A stretch of DNA of 50,033 nt from assembly GCA_029339195.1 (NCBI GenBank), contig JAPTJF010000453.1:1-50033 (forward strand), given 5' to 3'. Under the pieces are notes generated by a model. The model did no database searches and was not told the origin of the DNA. It worked only from the letters and a program-made list of their open reading frames with translations. A program made the translations under genes and the position numbers. Below are positions 23,201-32,676 of the stretch, in pieces. How positions within the stretch are numbered: position 1 is the stretch's first letter; each line of letters begins with the position of its first letter. Source of the DNA: Micractinium sp. NFX-FRZ (Eukaryota; Chlorophyta; Trebouxiophyceae; Chlorellales; Chlorellaceae).

Positions 23201-26200
23201 GCAGCCACCGGCAAGTGCTCTGTGCTGGACAGCGGACTGGGGCGGGTGCACAAGATCTACACGTCAGCCCCGCCGCCTGAATCCTTCTACCCACGCCTGC
23301 CCGGCCCCGCGGCAGGTAAGCCGAGGGGGATCCCCCTGGCTGCAAGGAGGGGAGGGGCTGTGGGTGCCGCTGCCTGGATCTCCACGGCACGCTGCAGATG
23401 CAGGTTGCCATATTGTTGTCGCAGCAATTGGTTTGAGTTAGTTACGTCCCCGCACGTCTGCCCCACACCTGCCTTGGCCGCAAACAACCTTCGCCCACCA
23501 GTCGCCACCAGTCTCATTGCCGCCTTGCCTGCAGTGGTGGTTCGCGTGGCGGTGCTGTTCTCCAGCGGCGTGTTTGCCGCCTACGATCTGGACCAGCAGG
23601 TGGGGGCGGGGCGGGAGGCACCAGAGCGGGATGAGGTGGGAGTGGGTGGAGGGGCTGGCTGGGGACACCTCTGCTTGCGATGTAGACCCGCAGATGGATT
23701 GTTGATGCTGCCAGCGGCTGAGGGATGGGCTGCCAAAGTGGCGGGCCGGTTTCGTAAGCAGGGCTCGCGCCTGGCATAGCTGCCCAGCCTCCAGACGGCA
23801 AATTCCGGCAGCTGTGGTGTGTAGGGTGCCCTGCTTGGCTAGGGCAAACTTGACCGCATTGCTGGAGCTGTGCTTGGCCATCTTACAATCCTTGCTGCCC
23901 CCAAACATACCCTGCAGGGCGAGCTGTGGGCGACACACATCACCGGCACGGCGGCGGCGGCCCGGGTGGGGCGGGTCACCGACATCGAGTGGCTGCAGCT
24001 GCCTGACCCCGTGGGTAAGTGCCACACTCCAGGGGACCGTGTGTGCGGCTGGGTGAGCATTGATGGAATTGCATGCAGTGCTTTTGCGCTAAGTTCGACA
24101 GGGTGTTGAAAGGGGGCGGGTGTTTCTGGCAAGGTAGCCAAGGCGCTGCACTGGTTGTTGGCATGCTGTGGGAGGGCGGCAGAGAAAGGGCCTGCGGCAC
24201 ACACTCCTGCTCCCATGAACACCGCCTGTGCTTGCTGATTGAGTTGCCTGCCCACAACTCCCGCGCATTCCCTGTCCTGCGCTCCCCTCACCCTGCCGCT
24301 CTGGTCCATCCCCTGCACCGACAGGTGGCGGCGCTGTGCTGGCAGCCTCCCTGGCCGACGGCTCGCTGGCCCTCTACGACATCGTGCACACAATCGACGT
24401 GCGGCCCAGGCGCACACGCATGCTGCGCTACCGCGCGCTTCTGCACGCTCCGCCGCCGCCGGCAGCGGGCGGCGAGGCGCAGCAGGCATGGGGCCTGGCA
24501 GCGGGGCCGCCCTTGGCGGCGCCGCCGCTGCTGCCGCGCGCCTGGGCGCTGCTGCTGCGCCTGCTGCTGCAGCAGGGCCTGCCAGTGTCTGCACTGCAAG
24601 AGCTGGGTGCCTTGGCTGCCGGGATCAGCAGGGCGGGCCCAGGCGGGGCAGTGGATGCTGAGCTGGCGCTGGAGAGGCTGGAGGACGAGGTGAGGTGGCA
24701 TGATGCATTGAACTGCCAGGTGGTGTGACAATACTGGACGGGTGCAGGAAGCTGCTTGGAGCGTTGCAAGATGTAGATTTACAGTCACATTCTGTGCATT
24801 TGCAGGCACCTGCTCTGCATGCCTGCATGCATGCCGACCCTCCCGCCTCCGTTGTTGTTTGGTTATCTGATTTGCTCGTGCACCCCATGCCCTGCCCGCG
24901 CTGCGCCGTGCAGATCTGGCAGCACCTGCCGCGCCGCTGCCAGGCGGTGTGGGCCAGCCTGCTGGCGCAGCGGGAGGCGGGGGATGATGTGGGGTCGCCC
25001 AGTGCAGAGGGTGGCGGTCTCACGCTGATGCAGCTGCTGGAGAGCGCAGCAGACTCTGGTGAGGGGGTGGGTGGAGGACGCGGCGTCGGGGACGCGTGGG
25101 CGAGGGCGGGGACGCATGCGTGCCCTGAAGCTCTACAACTGGCTGTGATGAACAGCAGTGGTGCGGGATGATGGCCCGTGGGTGTGCAAAACCAAGACCG
25201 CCCTGTGTGCCTGGCACAACCGGATGGTGGGCTTGATGTGCAGCTCCTTAGTGCGGCTTGCGGCCCGGCCTGGCTCTGTGGCTCAACTTTGTGCATGGCG
25301 TCCTCTCCCTGCCTTTGCCGCCCTCCCCTGCAGACGAGGAGGGCGAGGGGGCACCCACAGCCGGCGCTGCAGGAGCCAGCGGCGGCGCAACGTACGTGGC
25401 ATCAGTGGCCGCCTCCGTGCAGCAGCAGGGCACCGAGGGCGGCGGGCGGGAATCATTTGAGGGCTCCGCAGTGCGGGATGAGGCGGCAGCGGCCGCGCTG
25501 GGCCTGACCAGCCGGCAGGGCAGCGCCACAGCCGGCAGCGCTGGCCCCGGCGGACGGCGGCGGGACAACGTTGCTGCCACTTTCAAGAGCCTGGGAGGGG
25601 CGTTCAAGGGGATGGCAAAAGACGTGGCCTCGGCCAGCAAGAGCCAGCTGCGCTCGCTGGCCGGCGGCGGCGGCGGGCGGGGGCAGCAGCCACTGGTGGC
25701 CGCAGTAGCCGGTATCTCTGATGGTGAGTGCCAGCCTGTGCGGTGCAGGTGGCGCGGGGGTGGCGCGTTGTGTTCCAGCCCAAGCCAGCTGTTCTGTGCT
25801 GTGCTGTGCTGCGGTGCCCGGCATCTCCGATGGTGAGTGCACCGCTGTGCGGTGCAGGCGGCGCAGTGGACGGGGTGTTGTTTCCTTGCCAAGGGGCCTG
25901 GCCGCGTGGCAGGTGGGCACGTTTCTGTGCCCATCCCGCTCAATGCAACGTCATGGCCACCAATGCCATGCCGCTGGCCGTTTCCGCTGCCCTCCCAACA
26001 CCGCACAGCACTGGATTGCCGGCCGCCGCACCCTCACAATCCCACCAGCTGCTCCCTGCTTCCAACCCCCCCTTCCCGTCCCCTGCTCCCATCAACTGCC
26101 ACCCCAATTCCGTCCCCACTGCTCCCAGGCTACGAGTTCAGCCAGAGCAGGGCGGGGTTCCAGTCCCTGGTGGCCGTGCTGCATGCGCTGGGCACGGCCC

Positions 26201-28877
26201 GTGGGCACCCCTCCGTGCTGAGCCCTGCTGAGCTGGCGGCGTACAGCGCCGCGCTGAGCTGTTGCCAGCTGGCACCCCGCATGGCGCTGGCTGCTGAGCT
26301 GGCGGGCGACGCAGGCGAGGCCCGCTTCTGGCGCCGCCTGCCCGCCACCCTGCGCTGGCTGGGCGTCTCGCTCCAGCATGGTGTGGCGGCACGGCGGGGC
26401 GGCAGCACCGGCAGCGGCACCGGCGACGGCGGCAGCGGGGCGGGCGGTGTGTCAAGCATTCCTGGGGGCGGCAGCAGCAGCAGCAGCAGCGGCAGCAGTC
26501 GACGGTTATGGGATGAGGGGCTGGAGATGGCGGAGGCTTTGGAGCGGTCGGGGTGGCACGAGCAGATGAGCCGGCGCATTTTTGAGGATTCAGAGGACCT
26601 GCAGGTGCGCACGCTCCTGCTTCTTCTGCCTTTCCTTCTTCTTCTGCGTTGGTTGGGTAGGCAAGGAGAGGGGCGGAGGCATATTTGGAATCTGTAGGTG
26701 GGCGCGACGCTGTGCCTCCTGCCTTCCTCGCATGCGCAGAGCGCGCCTCTCTGCTTTACCGCGTCACGTTCACACCTACACCTACACCAATACTCGCCTC
26801 TTCCAACCCATCTCTATATCGCAGGAGAAGCGTGTGCTCGAGTATGTGGCCCTGGGCGACTTCCAGACAGCGGTCGGCTTCCTGCTGGCTTCCCCACCAG
26901 ACCGGAGCCAGCGGTACTACAGGGACGCGCTGTGCGTGCTGGGCATGGCCTTTGCCTGCGGCCTGCAGCAGGCGGCTGCCCCCGGCGCCGGCACTGCTGG
27001 CAGCGGTGCGGGCGCCGCATTGTCAGCAGCTGCACCAGAGTCGGCGGTACAGGCGGTACTGCAGGCGGAGGACTCGGCGGCGCGCACGCTGTTTGTGCAG
27101 GCCGCCAAGGTCATCACCGCCAATGCCGCCAGCGTGGGGGACACGCTGCTGGGGGTGCCGCTGCTGTGCTCCACGGGTGAGAGGGAGCATGCCGTGCTGT
27201 CGTGCTGTGCTGTCATGCTGTGCTATGCTCCACGGGTGAGAGGGCGGGATGACACACCAGGGCGGGGCGGCACTTTGCACTGTGTGTGTGACTGGCAGGC
27301 AAGGCAGGCAGTATGCAAGCACCGCACAGCGCAGCCGAGGGCAGTGCTGTGAGTGTAGAATGTGTGCCTTGCTCCTTGGGCGAGCCGCAGGGGCGGGGTG
27401 GGGGTTTCCCCCTGCTGTGTGTTTCTGTGCTGTGGTCATGCTGTGCTGTGCTGTGCTGCACGCGCGGGCAAGGCTGTACTGCACTGCATGCCCGGCGTCC
27501 GTGCGTTTTGCAGCCTGCCTTGTTTGGTGGCCATGCACCGCCAGCGCCGCCGCTGCACCTGCTCCCCTAGTTGCGCTGCCTCACCTGCCCGCCCTGCCCC
27601 CCCGCTCCCCCCATCGTCCTGCATTGCCTCTTCGCCCCCGCCAGGTCAGCACGCAGATGCAGCCAGCCTGCTTCAAGACTCTGGCCTCTGGCGGTACGCC
27701 TCCGCCCTGGCTGCCCACTCACTCAAGTAAGTGCTGGGCCTTGGGCATCGCCGGGGTTGCAGCAGGGCGGGCAAGGGAGGCAGTGGTGACCAGTCACTAG
27801 GCAATCCTGTCGGGCAGTGGAGCGCAGAGGGTCTACAATCTTGAGTAGACAAGGTTCGGGCCAACATGAGGCGCCCTGCCTCTTTCTGTTGCCTGCAGGG
27901 CCTCTGAGCGCGCAGCGGCCGTAGAGCGCTGGGCGGGGCACGTGGCGTCTGCTGAGGGCCGGCCCTGGACGGCGGCGGGGCTGCTGGTGGCAGCGGGGGC
28001 CCTCAAGTCGGCGCTGCTCATGCTGCGCCAGGTGGGGGGCGGGGCGCTGCCTGTGCTCGTGTGGGTGTGTTTGCTTGGGGGCAGGCTAGCGGCACGGGGG
28101 GTACTACTGAATGTCTGCCAGGTGAAGAAATGCGGGCTGGGTGCCGTATGGGCTCACGCACCCAAGTAGCACGGGTGGTGGCAGCTTTGTTGTGCGGGTG
28201 CACTGTGTGCATGACCCTCCCCGCTCCCCTTCCCCCTCCCCGCTCCCCTTCCCCCTACCCGCTGCCCGCAGTATGACATGCCCGATGCCGCAGCGGCGCT
28301 GGTGGCTGCCTGCCGGGAGGCTGGGCTGGCTGAGGAGCAAGGGCACAACGGCGGCAGCCAGGAGGGGGGCAGCGAGCTTCCCAACCTGCGGGAGGCGGCG
28401 GGGCGGAGCAGCCAGTCTTCTCTGGCGGCACGCTTGAGCTCAGGTGGGTGCCACACACACACACACTGCACATGTGTGGTTTCTGGTGTGTGTCGTGCTG
28501 TGCAGGGCGGTACAGCCAAGTGCGGACTGGGCAGGGTGCTGAGGGGCCTTTGTTTTTTGCATGCGACCTGTGATGCACGCGTGGTGGCAGCAGCAGGGAC
28601 GGGAGTGTGCGACTGCAGCCGGTGGGCTGCTCCCCTTGCTCAGCCTGCACTGCTCATCCACCCTTACGCTCATCCTCCTTCCCCTTTCCGCCCAATGCGT
28701 CCGATTGGTCCCCTTCTCACAGGCGGGGAGCCGCTCCCGGAGGGCCAGCAGGCACAGCAGGGCGGCAACAAGGGCGGCAGCCAGGCGGGAGAGCACCCGC
28801 CCCTGCAGGCCCACGAGCGCAGTGAGACGGCTCGAGAGTTTGAGCTGTATGTGTGCGAGGTGCTGCAGCAGGTGTAG
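17212..28877 (+). CDS. WDR11: WDR11 homologue, two beta-propellers plus helical C-terminus
   Basis: Twenty-eight in-phase exons give 1560 residues (human WDR11 is about 1220; the excess is Ala/Gly/Ser-rich insertions). Exon starts: 17212, 17620, 17923, 18563, 18780, 19103, 19499, 19844, 20227, 20820, 21242, 21519, 21857, 22165, 22606, 22881, 23205, 23535, 23918, 24325, 24914, 25334, 26129, 26825, 27645, 27899, 28272, 28723. WDR11 with FAM91A1 captures AP-1 vesicles at trans-Golgi golgins. The N-terminus has the family's SAVVVVD block; WD signatures include LASGDEEGRVMVWNV, MLLLWDYR, VLYCSHRDGSLSVWQ, GRVWQWQVPLL, VLLGDGEGTLVHWD and AASLADGSLALYDI. The C-terminal third is alpha-helical (EYVALGDFQTAVGFLL; LLVAAGALKSALLMLR), as in the WDR11 solenoid. 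ATG 17212 is the first in-frame ATG; the longer frame upstream opens only with GTG. Introns carry several exon-edge relics. Small exons near 18950 or 21900 could be missed. Confidence 0.9.
19303..19350 (+). repeat. Relic of WDR11 exon 6 3' end with donor
   Basis: The end of exon 19103-19229 with its donor (19191-19240, from CACCCAGGACCTCC to GGTGGGTG) recurs diverged about 110 bp downstream inside the intron 19230-19498. Confidence 0.75.
19751..19810 (+). pseudogene. Pseudo-exon copy of WDR11 exon 8, stopped by TGA
   Basis: The segment matches 19837-19896 (acceptor plus the first 53 nt of exon 19844-19999) at most positions with an 86-bp offset. In the real exon a CGA Arg codon encodes KELREGGIDVLYC. 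The copy has TGA at that codon, as expected from CpG deamination, so it cannot replace the exon productively. Its acceptor CCCCGCAG is intact, so mis-splicing to it is possible. Confidence 0.9.
25704..25892 (+). repeat. Duplicated donor region, WDR11 exon 22
   Basis: The end of exon 25334-25723 with its donor (GATGGTGAGTGCC) and following intron is repeated at about 25813-25892, offset about 105 bp. The copy keeps an intact GGTGAGTG donor and GTGCGGTGCAGG. Confidence 0.88.
27163..27244 (+). repeat. Duplicated donor region, WDR11 exon 24
   Basis: GCTCCACGGGTGAGAGGG at the end of exon 26825-27176 recurs intact 59 bp downstream (about 27222-27244), separated by GTGCT-type repeats. Both copies have a usable GTGAGA donor. 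Confidence 0.9.
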
Positions 28878-29806
28878 AGGACCCATGGTAGCCGCAATGT
28901 CTGGCAGGGATGGGTGGCAGCACCCGTCAAATTGGCGGCTCATTTGCCAACCAGGCGGGCTGCGGGCCCAGGCAATCAATGCAGGCGGCGCCAGGCCATG
29001 TATAGATTGTAAACTAAGATGTAGATGTTCGATGTGTAGCATGCGTGAGCGACCGTCATGTGTGGACAGTGAGGCAGTTACTTCCCTGGCAGGAACTACT
29101 GGGCTGCTCCTGCTCTTGCAGCTCCCGGTCCAACCCTGCAGCAGGCGTGTCAACCGGCTCTCCCTGTGCCTGCATCGTACTGCATTGCACTGTGTCTGGT
29201 TTACAGTGGGAGATTGGCACATAACGCTGAGCAAGCGCACAGGCAAGCGGAAAGTGGAAAGACGAGCGGCTGGGCAGGGAGGGAAGAACAGCGGGCAGGC
29301 AGTCTTGTAGGGGTGGATGAAGTGAGCATAGCAGGGCAGTTCAGGCGTGGGGGCGGGCTTTCACCGCAGGCAGAAGCATTCGTTGCTAACACACACAAAA
29401 AAAAAGGCGAAGCAAAGGGTGCAAACAAGTACAGGGAGCAAAGGCAGTGGTTGGGGTGCGGTATTATGACTTCTGTTCAGTAGTGTACACATGCTGCGCT
29501 GCTGTAATCTTTCCAGCAAACATGGTGTTTGATCACGCCCCACAAGCCGGGCGAGAGAGCCAGTCAGGGTGCCTGGCCATTGGCGGTTGACAGTCGTGCC
29601 CTTCACTCTGGCCAAAGATGTGGCTGCACGCCTTGGAGACGAAGGGATCGTACTCGCATGAGTTGGGGGCCGATCATGAGAGTCGGGTGCCGCTGGCGTT
29701 CATGCCAGGGCGTGCGCATTCCCACGCTGTTCAGGCCACGGGCCGCCATAAGGGTGCCAGCACCTGGGAGCATAGCGGGCGCCTGGAATTGATCACGGGG
29801 CGCGCC
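28878..29806. other. Convergent intergenic region, WDR11 / four-TM gene 2
   Basis: This 929-bp region holds two 3' UTRs. A plus-strand TGTAA at 29009-29013, 132 bp after the WDR11 stop, is a good candidate poly(A) signal. A minus-strand TGTAA (TTACA at 29201-29205) could serve the four-TM gene 2 transcript. Used together, the two 3' ends would not overlap. No gene is seen. Confidence 0.55.
29009..29013 (+). terminator. Candidate TGTAA poly(A) signal for WDR11
   Basis: TGTAA in the context GATTGTAAACTAAG lies 132 bp after the WDR11 stop. TGTAA is the canonical near-upstream element in Chlamydomonas; its use here is inferred. Confidence 0.5.
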
Positions 29807-32221
29807 TCAGGGGTCCAGCACCTTTGGTGCGATGCCGGCCTCGGGCTTGCGGGCCAGGTAGGCGGCACGCACCTCCTGCCACTGCAGGCGGGCAGGCAGG
29901 AGGGCAAGAGGTTTTGCGCATGGCGGGAGGGGCCAACCAGTAAGGCTGACAGGGTGCACGCTGGTGAACAGGGGTCCCGCTGCCAGTGCAAGGCCAGGCA
30001 AGCAGTAGCACAGAGGGGAAGTGGCAGCGTTGTGCCGGCGCCAGCCGCCCGCATGCCCCATCATCATGGTGCCCCTCACTTCCTGCCCCTCCCCTTCCCT
30101 TGCTTCCCACCCCTCCTTCTTGGCCTGGCCCCACCTTGGATGAGCGGTCGGCAAAGGGGGTGTCGTTGTAGCGCTGGTACCGCTCCCCGCTTCCCCTCAG
30201 CGAGGCTGCACGAGCGGGGGAAGGGACTCGACAGGGAGGCAGGGTGCGGGAGCATTGCTATTCAGCCCAGGCGGCAGCCCAGCCGTCTGCTTGGCGGGGG
30301 CAAGCAGGGCAGCACAAAGACCAAGCCAACCCCAGGCAAAACAATGCAGGACGTTCACTCTGCCTTGAGACAGGCTGCCGCGCGTGCAGCCAGAAATGGC
30401 GGGAAGCCGGGCAGGATAGGGAGCAATTGCACAAACGTAAGCACCCACATGTGAGCTCCGCTTCCGACAGCTCGCGGCGGGCGGCCCGGCGGCTGCACAT
30501 CGCCAGCAGAGCGCTGAGGCTGCAGGGCAGCAGGTGGGACCAGCAGGGGGGAGGGAAAGTCAGCTGGCAGTGAGCACCATGCCATGCAAGGCGGGGATGC
30601 ATCTGGGGGTGCAAGGCTGGCAGGCTGCTGCCCCGCACCGGCACTCTGCTAAAGATCGTGTGTGCCACACGGATGCTCACCCCACCCCGCTGCTGCCATG
30701 CCTGCCACCCCGCCCCCGCCCGCGCCACTCACATCCACAGGCCCGCCTGCGCCCAGGCCATGGCCCACACTGCCGTGCGCGCCGCCTGCTTCGGCACCCC
30801 CGCCTCGTCTGCCCGCACGCCGTACACAGTGGAGGCGATGGCTGCTGCCGTCCACATCACTCCCGCCAGCACGGCAAGGATGAGGTCCAGCCCGTAGCAG
30901 CTGCAGCCGCAGCAGCCGCCGCGGCGGCCGCCGCCACGGGAAATGCACTGCGGTGGTGAAGGAGGGGGCAGGGGGGCAGGGTCGGGGCGGGGATGGGGCG
31001 GGGAAAGAGGAGGCGCGGGTGTGGGAAGCCAAGCAGTCCAGCCCAGCCCAGTCCACTCCACTCCAGCCCAGCACTATGCGCCACATCTTGCTGCCGGCTT
31101 GCCTGCGTGAGCACTGCCATGCAGGAGGCGGCCAGGCCCACCGCCATGACGACGTAAGAGAAGGCGCAGAGGTTGACGCTGCAGCGGGGGGGAAGAGGAC
31201 GGGCCGAGGGGTGAGGGAGGCAGCAGGGGAATCAGTGTGCAAGTCGGGGAATAGTGGTAGGGTCAGGCTGGACCCTCAGAAGGGGGGGCGGCATGCATTT
31301 ATTTACTGTCAGTGCTTGCAGGCGGCGGAACAGCTAGGGTGCACTGCCAGGGAAGCCTCTTCCCAGCACGTGCCATCCCCCATGCTGCGCACAGGCTGCG
31401 CGGGGCAGGCGGTGGCGCGGCGGCGCGTGCGGCAGGCGGCGAGTAGGCGCGGCAGGCAGCGCTCAACAACGAGTGGGGCCAGGCAGGCGGGCAGGCAGGC
31501 AGGCAGGCAGGCAGTTTCCAAAGCGGCGCACCTGCCGGTGGTCATGAGGCAGACATTGTCTGCCGATGTATGGGTCCAAGAGCTGCAAGGTAGGGTGGGA
31601 AGGTCGAGGTTGCAGTGGGATCATGGGCGGGTTGTCGGGCAGGGCGGCTGGTCAAGATGAGACGGTGGCGCCTGCGCCCAAACCCTACCCTTTCCTGCCC
31701 CACCCTACCCTGCCTACTACCGCCAACCTTGGGCACCACCGCCCGGAAGCCGCCCAGGAAGCCAGCCCCGCACCTGGGCCAGGTGCCAGCAAACTTCCAG
31801 AGCTCCTGTCGCACCACGACAGCAATGGCCACAGCCAGCCCAATCTGTGTATGGTCAGATATGTGTGGGGGAAACAGAGGAGACAGGCAGGGTGGACACC
31901 TGGCAGGCGTGTGTGGGTGCAGGCGCACTGCAACCTCACGGCAGCCGCAACGGCCGCCGTTTAAACGCGGGGGCGGCGGCGGGGCCGGAGGGTGCCCTGG
32001 TGCTGAGGCGCAGCCTGCCTGCCTTGCCCCTGCCCCTGCAGCGTCCCTGCAGCCCCCAAGCCAGCCGCCGGCCAGTAGAGCAGCCCAGTAGGCACCAACC
32101 AGGTCGGGGCCGCGCTGTGACTGACGCAGGTGCTGCCCAGGACTCGGCACGCACGCCGGCCCCTTACCTGTATGAGCGCCACCAGCAGCGCCGCGCAGCC
32201 CAGAGGCCCGGAGAAGCCCAT
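29807..32221 (-). CDS. Four-transmembrane MARVEL-like protein 2, paralogue of protein 1
   Basis: Eight exons (high to low): 32168-32221, 31774-31844, 31532-31582, 31103-31178, 30733-30947, 30449-30519, 30135-30205, 29807-29875 encode 225 residues. Hydrophobic helices lie at about 6-30, 62-82, 102-125 and 143-165. TM4 carries AVWAMAWAQAGLW, closely matching the TM4 motif of the protein at 6703-9374, and TM3 ends in TVYG in both. The TM2 exon is 76 nt in both genes with the same phases and is followed by a GC-AG intron in both. The loop before TM3 is Cys/Gly/Arg-rich. The tail differs: instead of Pro/Tyr repeats it is short and charged (RYQRYNDTPF, ending PKVLDP). The function is unknown; a membrane scaffold or trafficking role by analogy with MARVEL-type proteins is only inference. 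Confidence 0.85.
30948..31102 (-). other. GC-AG intron in four-TM gene 2
   Basis: On the minus strand exon 31103-31178 ends CTCACGCAG, the intron opens GCAAGCCGG and closes CACCGCAG before 30947. It is phase 0 and sits exactly where the GC-AG intron of the paralogue lies. Confidence 0.85.
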
Positions 32222-32676
32222 CGTGGGTGTGTGTGCCTTTGCTTCTGCGAGTCGACGCCTTTGAGCTTGTGCCGTGCTCTGAGAGTCTTTCAAGTAGTTT
32301 GATCACTGATTCCTATAACCCCAATTGGACGTCGCAAAAGAAGAACGTGGCACCCTGCGCAGCACGGCGCGCACGGGGTTGTGCTGTGCGCACCCTCACC
32401 CCTGGACCGCATTCCACACAACATTCAGGCTCATAGTGCGTGGAGAGTCTTGTGTCTCTGTGCCTTTGCAAAACGTTTCGGCGGGCCAGCTTCCTGAAAC
32501 ACAGCTTTGGCAGCCCCGCGCTCGTTAAGACCCTTGATTGATCAGAGCACAGGACATGCTGGGCCCAGGCCCGCGGCTGACAGCAAGGTAAGGCGAAAGT
32601 CTCGGTGGTGAGGCGACGTGCGGTTCATCGTGCCGGGTGGGCGCCCCTTTCGCCCTCCGCCTGGCCCGCCCCGCAC
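32222..32676. promoter_or_regulatory. Bidirectional promoter region, four-TM gene 2 / PP2C
   Basis: These 455 bp lie between divergent starts. A comparatively A+T-rich stretch at about 32285-32345 is a plausible core-promoter zone. No TATA box or known operator can be named. No gene is seen. Confidence 0.5.
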
